From positions 2,576,501-2,640,500 of the forward strand of contig NC_017542.1 in NCBI RefSeq assembly GCF_000237325.1: DNA of 64,000 bases, in the 5' to 3' direction. The translations under genes and the position numbers were made by a program. Under the pieces are notes generated by a model that did no database searches, was not told the origin of the DNA, and saw only the letters and a program-made list of their open reading frames with translations. This DNA is from Paenibacillus polymyxa M1. GTDB taxonomy: Bacteria > Bacillota > Bacilli > Paenibacillales > Paenibacillaceae. Shown piece by piece: positions 43,664 through 53,610 of the stretch. Position 1 is the first letter of the stretch, and each line of letters begins with the position of its first letter.

Positions 43664-46600
43664 ATGGAGAGGATGAATGCAAAAGTGATCAGTAGAAAAT
43701 CTGTGTTCAGAAAATCTGTCTCTATGGTCATGTCAGCCATTTTGGTACTTCCGTTAAGCTTGGGCTTATTTCAGGCCGAACCCGACCGTGCATCAGCCGC
43801 AACCCCTGAATCGACACGCTTTCTGCAAATGTATAAACAGCTAAAGGACCCGGCTAGCGGTTACTTTTCAAAAGAAGGTATCCCTTATCATTCCGTTGAA
43901 ACACTCATGAGCGAGGCTCCTGACTATGGACACTTAACGACCTCGGAAGCATACAGCTACTGGATGTGGCTGGAAGTTCTCTATGGTCATTATACCGGGG
44001 ATTGGGGTCATTTGGAATCAGCATGGGACAACATGGAGAAATATATCATTCCTGTTAATGAGGGTGACGGTAAGGAAGAGCAGCCTACAATGAGTAACTA
44101 TAACCCGAACAGCCCTGCCACTTATGCCGCAGAATATCCGCAGCCGGATCAGTACCCAAGCCGTCTGAGTGGTCAGTATGGTGCTGGCAATGACCCGCTG
44201 GACTCTGAGCTGAAGGCAACCTATGGCAACAATCAGACCTACCTGATGCATTGGCTGCTGGATGTAGACAATTGGTACGGTTTTGGCAATCTGCTGAATC
44301 CGTCGCATACGGCGACCTATGTGAACACCTTCCAGCGTGGGGAACAGGAATCGGTCTGGGAGGCCGTACCGCATCCATCGCAGGATAATCACAAGTTTGG
44401 CAAGCCTAATGAAGGCTTTATGAGCCTGTTCACCAAGGAAAATAATGCTCCTGCACAGCAATGGCGCTACACGAATGCCACGGATGCGGACGCACGGGCG
44501 GTTCAAGCCATGTACTGGGCGAAAGAACTGGGTTACGACAACCAGGTATATTTGGACAAAGCGAAAAAGATGGGAGACTTCTTGCGTTACGGCATGTACG
44601 ATAAATACTTCCAGAAAGTAGGAAGCGCTTCCAAGGGGAGTCCGATTGCTGGCACGGGCAAGGATGCCAGTCTTTATCTAATGGCATGGTATACGGCTTG
44701 GGGCGGCGGTCTGGGCCAAAGCGGTAACTGGGCTTGGCGGATTGGTACCAGCCATGCGCATCAGGGCTACCAGAATGTCGTTGCTGCATATGCGTTATCC
44801 GATAAGGATAGCGGATTGATACCAAATTCACCTACGGCAGGACAGGACTGGGCGACCTCGCTCAAGCGCCAATTGGAATTTTATACTTGGCTGCAATCTG
44901 ATGAGGGGGCCATTGCAGGTGGAGCAACGAATAGCTGGGATGGCGTCTACAAGGCGTATCCCTCTGGTACGAGCACTTTTTATGGCATGGCTTATACAGG
45001 GGCTCCTGTATACCAAGATCCACCGTCTAACAACTGGTTTGGAATGCAGGCTTGGCCTGTCGAGCGGATTGCGGAGCTGTACTATATTTTAGCCAAGAAA
45101 GGTGACACTTCGTCTGAGCAGTTTAAAATGGCTAAACAAGTGACGGAAAACTGGATCGAATGGTCCAAGAGCTATGTATTTGCTGACGAACGGCCTGTAA
45201 CTGACGCGCAGGGATACTATTTGGATGCACAAGGCAAGCGTATTCTGGGTGGCAAAAATCCGAAGGTAGCCACTACAGCAGCTAAAGGTGAGTTCTGGCT
45301 GCCGAGCAATCTGGAATGGAGTGGCAAGCCTGAGACTTGGAGCGGATTTGCCAATCATAAAGGGAATGCCAATCTTCATGTAGTAACAAAAAATCCAGGA
45401 CAGGATGCAGGAGTGTTGGGCAGTTATGTGAAAGCGCTGACCTTCTTTGCTGCCGGAACAAAAGCTGAAAAAGGAGACTACACCGAATTAGGCAAGGAAG
45501 CCAAAGATCTGTCCAAAGCCTTGCTTGATGCAGCATGGGGCTATAACGACGGCATAGGAATTACAACGAAGGAAGCACGTGAGGATTATTATCGTTATTT
45601 TACTAAAGAAGTATATATCCCGAGCGGATGGAGTGGCAAGACTGGGCAAGGAAACACGATCCCAGGCACAGACGCTACACCGTCTGATCCGGCCAAGGGT
45701 GGCAATGGTACGTATTCCAGCTATAGCGACATCCGTCCTAACATCACCAAAGATCCGCAATGGTCCTATCTTAAAGACAAATACACGACTTCATGGAACA
45801 AACAGACCCAAAAATGGGATAAAGGTGCACCAGAATTTACGTATCACCGTTTCTGGTCCCAAGTAGATATGGCAACTGCTTATGCAGAGTATGACCGTCT
45901 CATTAATGGTAGTGGACCAGCCGAACCTACAGCTCCTAAAGCTCCGTCAAATGTGAAGGCAAGTGCAGGGGATGCACAAGTTACACTAACTTGGAGCAAA
46001 GCGACAGGTGCTGATAGCTACACGGTTAAGCGCTCCACAACCAGTGGTGGCCCGTATACCACGGTAGCAACGGTAACTGACGCCACTTACAAGGATACAA
46101 GGGTGGTGAATGAAACCATTTATTATTATGTAACAACTGCAACAAACTCCTTAGGAACCAGCCCGGATTCTGCTGAGGTCAGCGCCAAGCCAACAGCAGC
46201 GCCGATTCCGGCAAAGGGAGATGTAATTGCCCAATACCGTGTGGGCGACACCAACCCGGGGGATAACCAGATTCGACCACTCTTCCGTGTCGTAAATAAG
46301 GGGAAAGAGGCTCTGGATCTGAAAAACGTTAAGCTGAGATACTACTATACCGTAGATGGCGATAAGGCGCAGGAGTTCCACTGTGATTATGCGCAATTAG
46401 GCAGTAGCAACATTCAGGGACGTTTTGTGAAACTGGATAAGGCCGTTAATGGGGCAGACTACTATCTGGAAATTTCCTTTGGAGCCGGTGCGGGAAGCCT
46501 GGCAGCTGGAGAAAATACGGGAGATATCCAGATTCGTATGAACAAGTCAGATTGGAGCAACTATAACGAAAGCGATGATTTTTCCTATGATGCAACCAAG

Positions 46601-46672
46601 ACCTCTTATACAGATTGGGAGAAAGCACCTCTGTATATAAACGATAAACGTGTCTGGGGTCTGGAGCCTTGA
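43664..46672 (+). CDS. secreted GH48 reducing-end cellobiohydrolase with Fn3 and CBM3
   Basis: About 1002 residues. A signal peptide (SMVMSAILVLPLSLGLFQAE, cleavage near RASAA) precedes a GH48 domain of about 640 residues, with the TSEAYSYWMWLEVLYGHY block holding the general-acid Glu (about E95), WAWRIGTSHAHQGYQN and GGATNSWDG. Then a fibronectin type III module (about 750-845, APSNVKASAGDAQVTLTWSK) and a CBM3 at the C-terminus (about 850-1002, VIAQYRVGDTNPGDNQIRP). GH48 enzymes are processive exocellulases. No dockerin is present, so it is a free enzyme. The start is uncertain among ATG 43664, ATG 43673 and a GTG at 43685 that is best spaced from GGAGAGG. Confidence 0.93.
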   Translation: MERMNAKVISRKSVFRKSVSMVMSAILVLPLSLGLFQAEPDRASAATPESTRFLQMYKQLKDPASGYFSKEGIPYHSVETLMSEAPDYGHLTTSEAYSYWMWLEVLYGHYTGDWGHLESAWDNMEKYIIPVNEGDGKEEQPTMSNYNPNSPATYAAEYPQPDQYPSRLSGQYGAGNDPLDSELKATYGNNQTYLMHWLLDVDNWYGFGNLLNPSHTATYVNTFQRGEQESVWEAVPHPSQDNHKFGKPNEGFMSLFTKENNAPAQQWRYTNATDADARAVQAMYWAKELGYDNQVYLDKAKKMGDFLRYGMYDKYFQKVGSASKGSPIAGTGKDASLYLMAWYTAWGGGLGQSGNWAWRIGTSHAHQGYQNVVAAYALSDKDSGLIPNSPTAGQDWATSLKRQLEFYTWLQSDEGAIAGGATNSWDGVYKAYPSGTSTFYGMAYTGAPVYQDPPSNNWFGMQAWPVERIAELYYILAKKGDTSSEQFKMAKQVTENWIEWSKSYVFADERPVTDAQGYYLDAQGKRILGGKNPKVATTAAKGEFWLPSNLEWSGKPETWSGFANHKGNANLHVVTKNPGQDAGVLGSYVKALTFFAAGTKAEKGDYTELGKEAKDLSKALLDAAWGYNDGIGITTKEAREDYYRYFTKEVYIPSGWSGKTGQGNTIPGTDATPSDPAKGGNGTYSSYSDIRPNITKDPQWSYLKDKYTTSWNKQTQKWDKGAPEFTYHRFWSQVDMATAYAEYDRLINGSGPAEPTAPKAPSNVKASAGDAQVTLTWSKATGADSYTVKRSTTSGGPYTTVATVTDATYKDTRVVNETIYYYVTTATNSLGTSPDSAEVSAKPTAAPIPAKGDVIAQYRVGDTNPGDNQIRPLFRVVNKGKEALDLKNVKLRYYYTVDGDKAQEFHCDYAQLGSSNIQGRFVKLDKAVNGADYYLEISFGAGAGSLAAGENTGDIQIRMNKSDWSNYNESDDFSYDATKTSYTDWEKAPLYINDKRVWGLEP

Positions 46673-46696
46673 TTGTGAACTAAATGTTGAGCACGG

Positions 46697-46742
46697 CGGG
46701 CGGAACGTGAGTATGCTTGAATTCACTTCCGTCCGTTTTTTT
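46697..46742 (+). terminator. intrinsic terminator
   Basis: CGGGCGGAACGTGA (46697-46710) pairs with TCACTTCCGTCCG (46723-46735) with one bulge, then seven T. Ends the GH48 transcript. Confidence 0.85.
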
Positions 46743-46808
46743 GTGATCGGATTCGTGGTACACTATGATCGTTACATCATTACATATCTGACCGAGGTGA
46801 CCTGAGAC

Positions 46809-47312
46809 ATGAATGACAATTTGGCACAGGCTCTGAATGAGCAAATGAACTTTGAGTTTTACTCTGCTCACGTATATCTGGCGATGGCTGCTTATTGCTC
46901 CAGTGAAAGTCTGGATGGGTTTGCAAACTTCTTCCTGGTACAAGCGGAGGAGGAACGGTTTCATGCCATGAAACTGTATAGATACATTAATGACCGTCGA
47001 GGACGCGCCACATTGGCAGCATTACCGGAGCCCAAAAATAGCTATGATTCCATGCTGGATGTATTTGAACATGGCTACAAGCATGAGCAGCAAAACACAC
47101 AAAAATTTTATCACTTGGCTGACTTGGCCCTCGATGCACGTGAGCATGCGACGATCCATTTCCTGAAATGGTTTATTGATGAGCAAGTCGAAGAGGAAGC
47201 TCTGTTCGATAGTGTTATCCAGAAGCTTAAGCGTATTGAAAGAGACAGCAATGCCTTTTATATGCTGGACAGCGAATTTGCCAAACGAAGCTTCGTTGCC
47301 CCTGCGGAATAA
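46809..47312 (+). CDS. ftnA: non-heme ferritin
   Basis: 167 residues forming the four-helix ferritin fold. Ferroxidase ligands are visible: E16 in NFEFYSAHVYLAM, E49 and H52 in EEERFHAM, and the DEQVEEEALFD block on helix 4. No heme-binding Met pattern of bacterioferritin is apparent. It oxidises Fe(II) and stores the mineral in a 24-mer. GAGGTGA precedes the ATG; no Fur box was recognised. Terminator at 47377-47405. Confidence 0.92.
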   Translation: MNDNLAQALNEQMNFEFYSAHVYLAMAAYCSSESLDGFANFFLVQAEEERFHAMKLYRYINDRRGRATLAALPEPKNSYDSMLDVFEHGYKHEQQNTQKFYHLADLALDAREHATIHFLKWFIDEQVEEEALFDSVIQKLKRIERDSNAFYMLDSEFAKRSFVAPAE

Positions 47313-47376
47313 CACAGCGTACAGGTTCGTTTAAATGCCCCAGAGACAGGGACAGCATTCTTTGGGTTTACAAAGT

Positions 47377-47405
47377 AAAAAAGCCCGGTTTTCGGGCTTT
47401 TTTTG
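47377..47405 (+). terminator. intrinsic terminator
   Basis: AAAAGCCCG (47379-47387) pairs with CGGGCTTTT (47393-47401) followed by more T. Confidence 0.85.
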
Positions 47406-47600
47406 CGTTATTTTTAATTAATGAGGTTTGAAGCCTCAAGGGATATTGTTATTTTAAATGGAGTTATAGAAAAATTTAATTTGTCGCTGAATGGTTAGCA
47501 TGCTACAGTTATGTTAACTTTTATATCTGATTAAAAAGATAGGATTAGTTGTAAAGTCGTTTGCGTACATTATTACAGCACTACAGGGAGGCGGGGGACT

Positions 47601-48149
47601 ATGAGCGAGATCTATCGTCTGGCACGACAAGAGGACGCAGAAAGATTGCAGTATGTAACGTATGAGGCATATGAAACAATTCGGCAGTTAGAGCTTAAAT
47701 GGCCTGCCGCTCAGGCAGACGTTGCTCTCATTCAAGAGAACATTAAAAATAATGATTGCTATGTGCTGGAAGTCGATGGTGTCATCCAGGCTACCGTTAG
47801 TCATCTAAAAAATAGAGCCCTTAATTTTATAACTGATCTTCCGTTTGTGATGTGGTTTGCCGTAGATCCGGCTGCCCAGGGCAAAGGATATGGTAAAAAA
47901 CTGCTGAACTGGGTAGAACAAACGGTTATTCGTGATAAAGTCGGAGCTCCTGCAGTGACATTAGCGACTGCGGAAAAACATCCTTATTTATTATCCATGT
48001 ATGAGCGTTGGGGATATGAACGTATTCATGCTTTTGACCATCGAACAGGGGACGGGACGATGCATTTACTGCGTAAAGTAGTGAATCCTGAATTATTCTC
48101 CACCTACATCCATGAAAAGAATGAAGCCGAGACTGCTCATCGAAATTAG
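47601..48149 (+). CDS. GNAT family N-acetyltransferase
   Basis: 182 residues. The GNAT core is seen in VLEVDGVIQATVSH (strands 2-3), FVMWFAVDPAAQGKGYGKKL (strand 4 and the Q/R-x-x-G-x-G/A acetyl-CoA loop) and the helix-strand VTLATAEKHPYLLSMYERWGYERI. Substrate unknown; relatives act on antibiotics, polyamines or protein N-termini. Strong GGGAGGCGG ribosome site. Stand-alone. Confidence 0.85.
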   Translation: MSEIYRLARQEDAERLQYVTYEAYETIRQLELKWPAAQADVALIQENIKNNDCYVLEVDGVIQATVSHLKNRALNFITDLPFVMWFAVDPAAQGKGYGKKLLNWVEQTVIRDKVGAPAVTLATAEKHPYLLSMYERWGYERIHAFDHRTGDGTMHLLRKVVNPELFSTYIHEKNEAETAHRN

Positions 48150-48469
48150 ACCCGATCACTGGGGAAGCCTGAATTCGAAGCAGAAATTCCAAAATGTCGT
48201 CAGACAGGCTGTGTTTGCAGAGGAGCTTGCTTTTAATGCGTATGGTATAGAAGAACGATAACAGATCAGACCTTCTCTCAAGAAAGCAACCGAAGCGGCG
48301 GTGTTTTCGAGTCATTGCGACTGAGAGAGGGTTATTTGAGCTATGGACAAATTGACAGAGATACATAAAAAGAGTAACGTAATTGTATATTTATTTAATT
48401 CATATAAAATTAATCGGATTAATGGAATCTGAAGTTGTAGAAATCTGACCATATTAAGGAGGAATTTAT
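48150..48469. other. intergenic region without recognised gene
   Basis: 320 bp between the acetyltransferase and the S9 peptidase. A long minus-strand frame here is antisense to the acetyltransferase tail and lacks a ribosome site. No clear terminator or promoter was fixed. Confidence 0.5.
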
Positions 48470-50497
48470 TTGAGCAACTCGCAAGCTGGCACGACCAAAC
48501 GCCGTATAATAGCTGAGGATTTATATCGATTTCACTGGGTTAGTGATCCGGCTGTTCATCCCACGAGTGGCGAAATCGCTTACGTAGAGCAGTGTATTAA
48601 TAAAGAACAGACAGACTATAACTCGGCAATTTGGCTGTTGCCGTTTGAAGGTGAAGCTCCGATACCCTTTACATACGGGCCGAAAGATGAAACGCCTGTC
48701 TGGTCACCGGACGGATCACAACTTGCTTTTCTCCGTTCGACAGACGGCAAGCGCCAGGTATGGATTATTCCAGCACGCGGGGGAGAAGCCCGACAACTTA
48801 CGCACGTAGAGAACAATGTTCGTTCATTATCCTGGTCGCCGGATGGAGCCTACATATCGTTTGTAGCTAAAACTGCTGAGAACCAGTCAAGTTCTACATG
48901 CGATGTAGGTGAGCAGGAGACACATCTTGAGGGACGAGTGGTTAATCGAACAAAAGCTAAATCCGACGGCTATGGGCTGTGGGATGATACTCGTGATCAC
49001 TTGTATGTAACTGATGTGACTTCAGGGCACACGGTTCAACTGACGTCCGGCGCTTATGATGTGGCGGAGCCCGTCTGGTCACCAAATGGCCAACTGATTT
49101 TATTTATCGCTAGAATAGCGGAGCATTCTAAAGAGGATACGGATTTACGCAAGCAAAATGATTTGTTTACGATAGCTCCTGCGTCTTCTAATGGCAATGC
49201 GGCAGCACCGTTTAAGTTGACTCATTCCGAACTTCAAATCGAGAGTGCTGCTTTCTCTCCCGATGGCACAATGATTGCCTTTTACGGTCATGATCGCCAT
49301 GCCAAAGGCGCTACTCAGACTCGGCTGTATACGGTCCCCTCCAGTGGCGGGAAAGCAGTATGTGTTAGTGAGACGCTTGATGCTCACCTCGGTAATGCGG
49401 GTATGAGCGACATGCGTTCACATCTTCATGTAGGACCACCACGCTTCAGTGCGGACGGTCAATCCCTGTACACGCTGGTAACCATTGAAGGAAATGTGCA
49501 CGTATATCAGTTTGCGCTTGATGGAACTTTTAAAATTTTAACCCAAGGAGAACGGGAAATTTATCAATTTGAGCTTACTTCAGATGAACAGCATATCATT
49601 GCCGCTTCCACTGACGTCGCTTTGCCAGGTGATTTGTTCCGAATTGCAATCCATTCAGGAAACGAAGAACGGCTGACACGAGTGAATGATTCTCTGCTTG
49701 ATGAGATTGAGATCAGTGTGCCTGAGAGCTTCTGGACTGAGGTCGAGGATGGTCGACGCGTGCAGGGATGGGTGATGAAGCCAGCTGGTTTTAAGGAGGG
49801 AGGATCTTATCCTGCCATTTTGGAAATTCACGGCGGTCCCCATGCCATGTATTCCAATTCTTTTTTTCATGAGTTTCAGTTGCTGGCCGCTCAGGGGTAT
49901 GCAGTCATCTATACGAATCCGGGAGGAAGCCGAGGGTACGGACAGTCTTTTACCAATGTTGTCCTTGGAGATTACGGCGGACGTGACTACACCGATCTAC
50001 TGAGCGCCGTGGACGAGGCTATACGCCAATTTCCATTCATTGATCCGGAAAGACTGGGTGTCACAGGAGGCAGCTATGGTGGCTTTATGACAAACTGGAT
50101 TGTCGGGCATACGGATCGTTTCCGAGCAGCTGTGACCCAGCGCTCCATATCTAATTGGCTGTCGATGTATGGGGTGAGTGATATCGGATACTCGTTTACT
50201 GAAGATGAAGTTGGCGGAAATCCATGGGATGATTTCGAACTTTTGTGGAGGCAGTCCCCACTGGCTTATGTGCAGCAAATCAATACACCGCTGCTCATAT
50301 TGCATGGAGAGCAGGATCTACGTTGTCCTATTGAGCAGGGGGAGCAGCTGTTTACAGCATTACGTCGTTTGGGAAAACCTACTCAATTTGTCCGTTTCCC
50401 AGCTTCAAGTCACGAGCTTTCACGAAAAGGGCACCCACAGCTTCGCGTGGAACGACTGCAACGTATTACCGACTGGTTTGTCCAACACAAAATATAA
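48470..50497 (+). CDS. S9 family peptidase (acylaminoacyl-peptidase/dipeptidyl-peptidase type)
   Basis: 675 residues from TTG 48470, AAGGAGG 6 nt upstream. Residues ~20-420 form a seven-bladed beta-propeller with repeated TPVWSPDGSQLAFLRS / SLSWSPDGAYISFVAK motifs. The C-terminal alpha/beta-hydrolase domain has HGGPHAMYSNSF, nucleophile S535 in GGSYGGFMTNWI, the acid in LHGEQDLRCPI and His in SSHELSRKG. It cleaves short peptides in the cytoplasm; no signal peptide. Terminator at 50525-50563. Confidence 0.9.
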   Translation: MSNSQAGTTKRRIIAEDLYRFHWVSDPAVHPTSGEIAYVEQCINKEQTDYNSAIWLLPFEGEAPIPFTYGPKDETPVWSPDGSQLAFLRSTDGKRQVWIIPARGGEARQLTHVENNVRSLSWSPDGAYISFVAKTAENQSSSTCDVGEQETHLEGRVVNRTKAKSDGYGLWDDTRDHLYVTDVTSGHTVQLTSGAYDVAEPVWSPNGQLILFIARIAEHSKEDTDLRKQNDLFTIAPASSNGNAAAPFKLTHSELQIESAAFSPDGTMIAFYGHDRHAKGATQTRLYTVPSSGGKAVCVSETLDAHLGNAGMSDMRSHLHVGPPRFSADGQSLYTLVTIEGNVHVYQFALDGTFKILTQGEREIYQFELTSDEQHIIAASTDVALPGDLFRIAIHSGNEERLTRVNDSLLDEIEISVPESFWTEVEDGRRVQGWVMKPAGFKEGGSYPAILEIHGGPHAMYSNSFFHEFQLLAAQGYAVIYTNPGGSRGYGQSFTNVVLGDYGGRDYTDLLSAVDEAIRQFPFIDPERLGVTGGSYGGFMTNWIVGHTDRFRAAVTQRSISNWLSMYGVSDIGYSFTEDEVGGNPWDDFELLWRQSPLAYVQQINTPLLILHGEQDLRCPIEQGEQLFTALRRLGKPTQFVRFPASSHELSRKGHPQLRVERLQRITDWFVQHKI

Positions 50498-50524
50498 GTC
50501 TCATTCGATTTGTAGTGTTTATGG

Positions 50525-50563
50525 AAAAATGTCAGGTCCTAATCTTAGGACTTGGCATTTTTT
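50525..50563 (+). terminator. intrinsic terminator
   Basis: Long imperfect stem centred on TCCTAA/TTAGGA with A-rich 5' and T-rich 3' flanks (50525-50563). Confidence 0.7.
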
Positions 50564-50694
50564 AATGTGTCTTGCATCCATTCTCTTAACCCCATTTAAT
50601 GCTGGTGCTGGGTCACGATTTACGGTTATCATAGACGAAGATATTATTCGTTCATCGCTTCTTGCTTACATTCATATTCAAAAGGAGATATACA

Positions 50695-51798
50695 ATGGCT
50701 GAGCCCTTAAAAGATATGTACACGGAGGAATTCCTTCGTCTATTCGGTGAAAGAGTACAGGCTGCATACAGTCCATTCGACATTGAAGGATTTATCCATC
50801 AAGTTATGGACCAAAAATGGGATGAGCTGGAGCTAAAAGAACGAATACGGCGTATTTCGTTAACATTAGGAGCGTTTTTGCCTAGTAGTTATGAAGAAGC
50901 TCTTTTTATTTTATTTGCCATAGATGAGTACTGTAGCGGGTTTCCGTACTTGTTTTTCCCCGATTTCGTAGAGGTATATGGGCAGGGAGAAGAGCATTGG
51001 GACCTGTCCATGAATGCACTGGAGCGATTTACATCAAAATCCTCTGCGGAGTTCGCTGTGAGGCCCTTCCTTCTGCGTGAACCAGAACGGATGATGCGGC
51101 AGATGACGACCTGGGCGGCACACCCCAGTGAACACGTCCGCCGTCTTGCCAGCGAAGGATGTCGTCCACGGCTGCCCTGGGGACAGGCGCTGCCTGTCTT
51201 CAAACGTGACCCTGCTCCGGTATTGGCCGTATTGGAACTACTGAAGGCCGATCCATCATTATATGTACGTAAAAGTGTAGCCAACAACCTGAACGATATT
51301 GCCAAGGACCATCCCGATATCGTCATCGCAACGGCTCAACGGTGGAAGGGGGCACATCCTGACACCGACTGGATTGTGCGCCATGGCTGTCGATCCCTGA
51401 TTCGCAAATCCATCCCTGAAGTGATGGCCATGTTCGGCTATGCGGATGATACGGATGGGGTGCCGCTAGTTGCAGCTGCCTCTCTCACCACAGATCCTAT
51501 CGTGTTAAAGATCGGTGATCACTGTGAGTTAAGCTATGTGCTTCAGCTTCGAGAAGGTGAATCCGTACGAGTCCGCATCGAGTATGGCATCGACTTTGTT
51601 AAGGCGAGAGGACAGGTCTCACGTAAACTGTTTTTGCTTTCTGACAAAACCGTCTCTGGAGGAACCCGTTTAACGGGTACACGAACACACCGGTTTGCAG
51701 ACCTGACAACTCGTCGCCATTATGCGGGAGCGCACCGAATTGTCCTGCTCGTAAACGGGCAGGAAGTGGCTTCTACAGTGATAGACATTGAGATGTAG
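50695..51798 (+). CDS. alkC: AlkC-type DNA glycosylase (alkylation repair)
   Basis: 367 residues from ATG 50695 (AAAAGGAG 7 nt upstream). The HEAT-like-repeat core carries the AlkC signature: LERFTSKSSAEFAVRPFLL, HVRRLASEGCRPRLPWGQ and YVRKSVANNLNDIAKDHPD. A C-terminal ~100-residue beta domain (LSYVLQLREGESVRVRIEY) corresponds to the Ig-like domain of AlkC-alpha. Known AlkC enzymes excise 3-methylcytosine, 3-methyladenine and related cationic lesions without base flipping. Distinct from AlkD, which lacks the Ig-like part. Confidence 0.85.
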   Translation: MAEPLKDMYTEEFLRLFGERVQAAYSPFDIEGFIHQVMDQKWDELELKERIRRISLTLGAFLPSSYEEALFILFAIDEYCSGFPYLFFPDFVEVYGQGEEHWDLSMNALERFTSKSSAEFAVRPFLLREPERMMRQMTTWAAHPSEHVRRLASEGCRPRLPWGQALPVFKRDPAPVLAVLELLKADPSLYVRKSVANNLNDIAKDHPDIVIATAQRWKGAHPDTDWIVRHGCRSLIRKSIPEVMAMFGYADDTDGVPLVAAASLTTDPIVLKIGDHCELSYVLQLREGESVRVRIEYGIDFVKARGQVSRKLFLLSDKTVSGGTRLTGTRTHRFADLTTRRHYAGAHRIVLLVNGQEVASTVIDIEM

Positions 51799-51816
51799 AT
51801 TACAATAATAGTAAAG

Positions 51817-51844
51817 AAAAGAGTCTGTATGCAGGCTCTTTTTT
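51817..51844 (+). terminator. intrinsic terminator
   Basis: AAGAGTCTG (51819-51827) pairs with CAGGCTCTT (51832-51840), tetraloop, then T run. Confidence 0.85.
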
Positions 51845-51973
51845 GTCGTTTGCTTTACAAATTTTATTTTTTTTCCAAATAAATTAATTCTGGTATTAGA
51901 ACCTGGTACTAAGACGTGTTATACTACTTAAAGGAAGTTGCTCTTATCTTATGTATAAAGGGGAAGGTATAAC

Positions 51974-53563
51974 TTGACTGATCAGCAACAATGGCTTGCG
52001 CCTGAATATTACAATATGACTTCGGAAATGGAACACCATGAGGCTGGTAAGACAGCACTCAAGTGGTTAAGTGAGACAGGAGAATACGAAGAAATCACAT
52101 ACGGAGAGCTGTTGAAAAAAGCAAACCGGCTGGCTGGAGGACTTGCAAGTCTGGGATTTAACAAAGGGGACAGAGTTCTGGTCGTAGTACCACGGCGTAT
52201 TATTGCATATGTCATTTACCTGGCATGCTTGAAGCTGGGGCTTGCTGTCATTCCATCTTCAGAAATGCTGCGGGCCAAGGATATTGCATATCGGCTTCGC
52301 CATTCGGAAGCGCGCGCAGTCATTGCCTGGACCGACGTAACAAGTGAAGTAGACAAAATCAGCGATGATTTGCCTGCTTTGGATTATCGCATTGTAGTCC
52401 CTGGGGACCGCACAGTAGGTGCGCAAGGCTGGCTCGTGCTGGATGAGCTGATGGAGGGACAGGAAGATATTTTTGAAGCTGTGAAGACACACCGTGATGA
52501 CATGGCCATTCTGGCCTATACTTCGGGCACCACAGGCAATCCTAAAGGTGTTGTACACAGCCATGGCTGGGGATATGCCCATCTGCGGATAACATCACCA
52601 TGGTTGGATATTCGAGCTTCAGACATCGTATGGGCTACTGCCGCACCTGGCTGGCAAAAATGGATTTGGAGTCCGTTTTTATCAGTACTGGGAAATGGAG
52701 CGACCGGATTCGTATATAATGGTCCGTTTCGTCCGGGGCGCTATTTGCAGTTGCTGCAGCAATATGGAGTTCAAGTGTTGTGCTGTACACCGACGGAATA
52801 TCGGATTATGGCAAAAACGGCTGGTTTGGATCAATATGATCTATCCCGATTGCGAAGTGCTGTTTCTGCGGGAGAACCGCTCAATCAGGAGGTTATTAAC
52901 AAGTTTCAGGAGCAATTCAACATTACGATTCGCGACGGTTACGGTCAAACAGAAAGTACATTAATTATTGGTAATCTAAGAGACGTACCTCTGCGCACAG
53001 GTTCGATGGGCAAATCCATTGCACCGGGACTTGTTGAGGTCGTAGACGAGGATGGTATTCCGCTGGCTCCAGGGCAAGTGGGCGATATTGCAGTGCGTGC
53101 TGATCTGCCGGCATTGTTTCATACGTACTATCATGATCCAGAGCGCAAATTAGCGAGTGTACATGGAGATTATTTTGTAACGGGCGACCGGGCTCGAAAG
53201 GATGAGGATGGATATTTCTGGTTTGAAGGACGCGGTGATGATATCATTATCAGTTCTGGCTATACCATTGGTCCTTTTGAAGTAGAAGAAGCGTTGATGA
53301 AGCATGATTCTGTGCAGGAATGTGCAGCGGTAGCCAGCCCGGATGAAGTCCGTGGACATGTCGTAAAAGCCTACATTGTACTCAAAGCCGGAATAGAAGG
53401 ATCACCAGAGCTAGTGAAGGAACTGCAACATCATGTGAAAACATGGACGGCACCATACAAATATCCACGAAAAATAGAGTTTATTGAAGAACTTCCTAAA
53501 ACCAGCTCAGGCAAAATACGAAGAGTGGAGCTGCGTGAACTGGAGAAACAATCCGTACTGTAG
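51974..53563 (+). CDS. acyl-CoA synthetase (AMP-forming, acetyl/medium-chain type)
   Basis: 529 residues from TTG 51974 with GGGGAAGG upstream. ANL-superfamily motifs: YTSGTTGNPKGVVHSH (A3, phosphate loop), DGYGQTESTLIIGN (A5), GDYFVTGDRARKDEDGYFWF (A7), GRGDDIIISSGYTIGP (A8) and the catalytic lysine in KTSSGKIRRVELRE (A10). The A4/A5 region and length match the MACS/AcsM-like ligases that activate acetate, butyrate or other short/medium-chain acids. Stop overlaps the neighbourhood of the aminopeptidase gene, which begins 48 bp later, so the two are probably co-transcribed. Confidence 0.88.
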   Translation: MTDQQQWLAPEYYNMTSEMEHHEAGKTALKWLSETGEYEEITYGELLKKANRLAGGLASLGFNKGDRVLVVVPRRIIAYVIYLACLKLGLAVIPSSEMLRAKDIAYRLRHSEARAVIAWTDVTSEVDKISDDLPALDYRIVVPGDRTVGAQGWLVLDELMEGQEDIFEAVKTHRDDMAILAYTSGTTGNPKGVVHSHGWGYAHLRITSPWLDIRASDIVWATAAPGWQKWIWSPFLSVLGNGATGFVYNGPFRPGRYLQLLQQYGVQVLCCTPTEYRIMAKTAGLDQYDLSRLRSAVSAGEPLNQEVINKFQEQFNITIRDGYGQTESTLIIGNLRDVPLRTGSMGKSIAPGLVEVVDEDGIPLAPGQVGDIAVRADLPALFHTYYHDPERKLASVHGDYFVTGDRARKDEDGYFWFEGRGDDIIISSGYTIGPFEVEEALMKHDSVQECAAVASPDEVRGHVVKAYIVLKAGIEGSPELVKELQHHVKTWTAPYKYPRKIEFIEELPKTSSGKIRRVELRELEKQSVL

Positions 53564-53610
53564 TGATGAAATCATTTAATATAATCAAAATGGAACAGGA
53601 GCGTGGAAAA

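Noticed and set aside
45089..46396. Minus-strand frames within the GH48 gene
   Set aside because: Antisense to a clearly recognised GH48-Fn3-CBM3 protein, with no independent signals.
47926..48366. 146-residue minus-strand frame
   Set aside because: Mostly antisense to the GNAT gene, no ribosome site and no recognisable domain.
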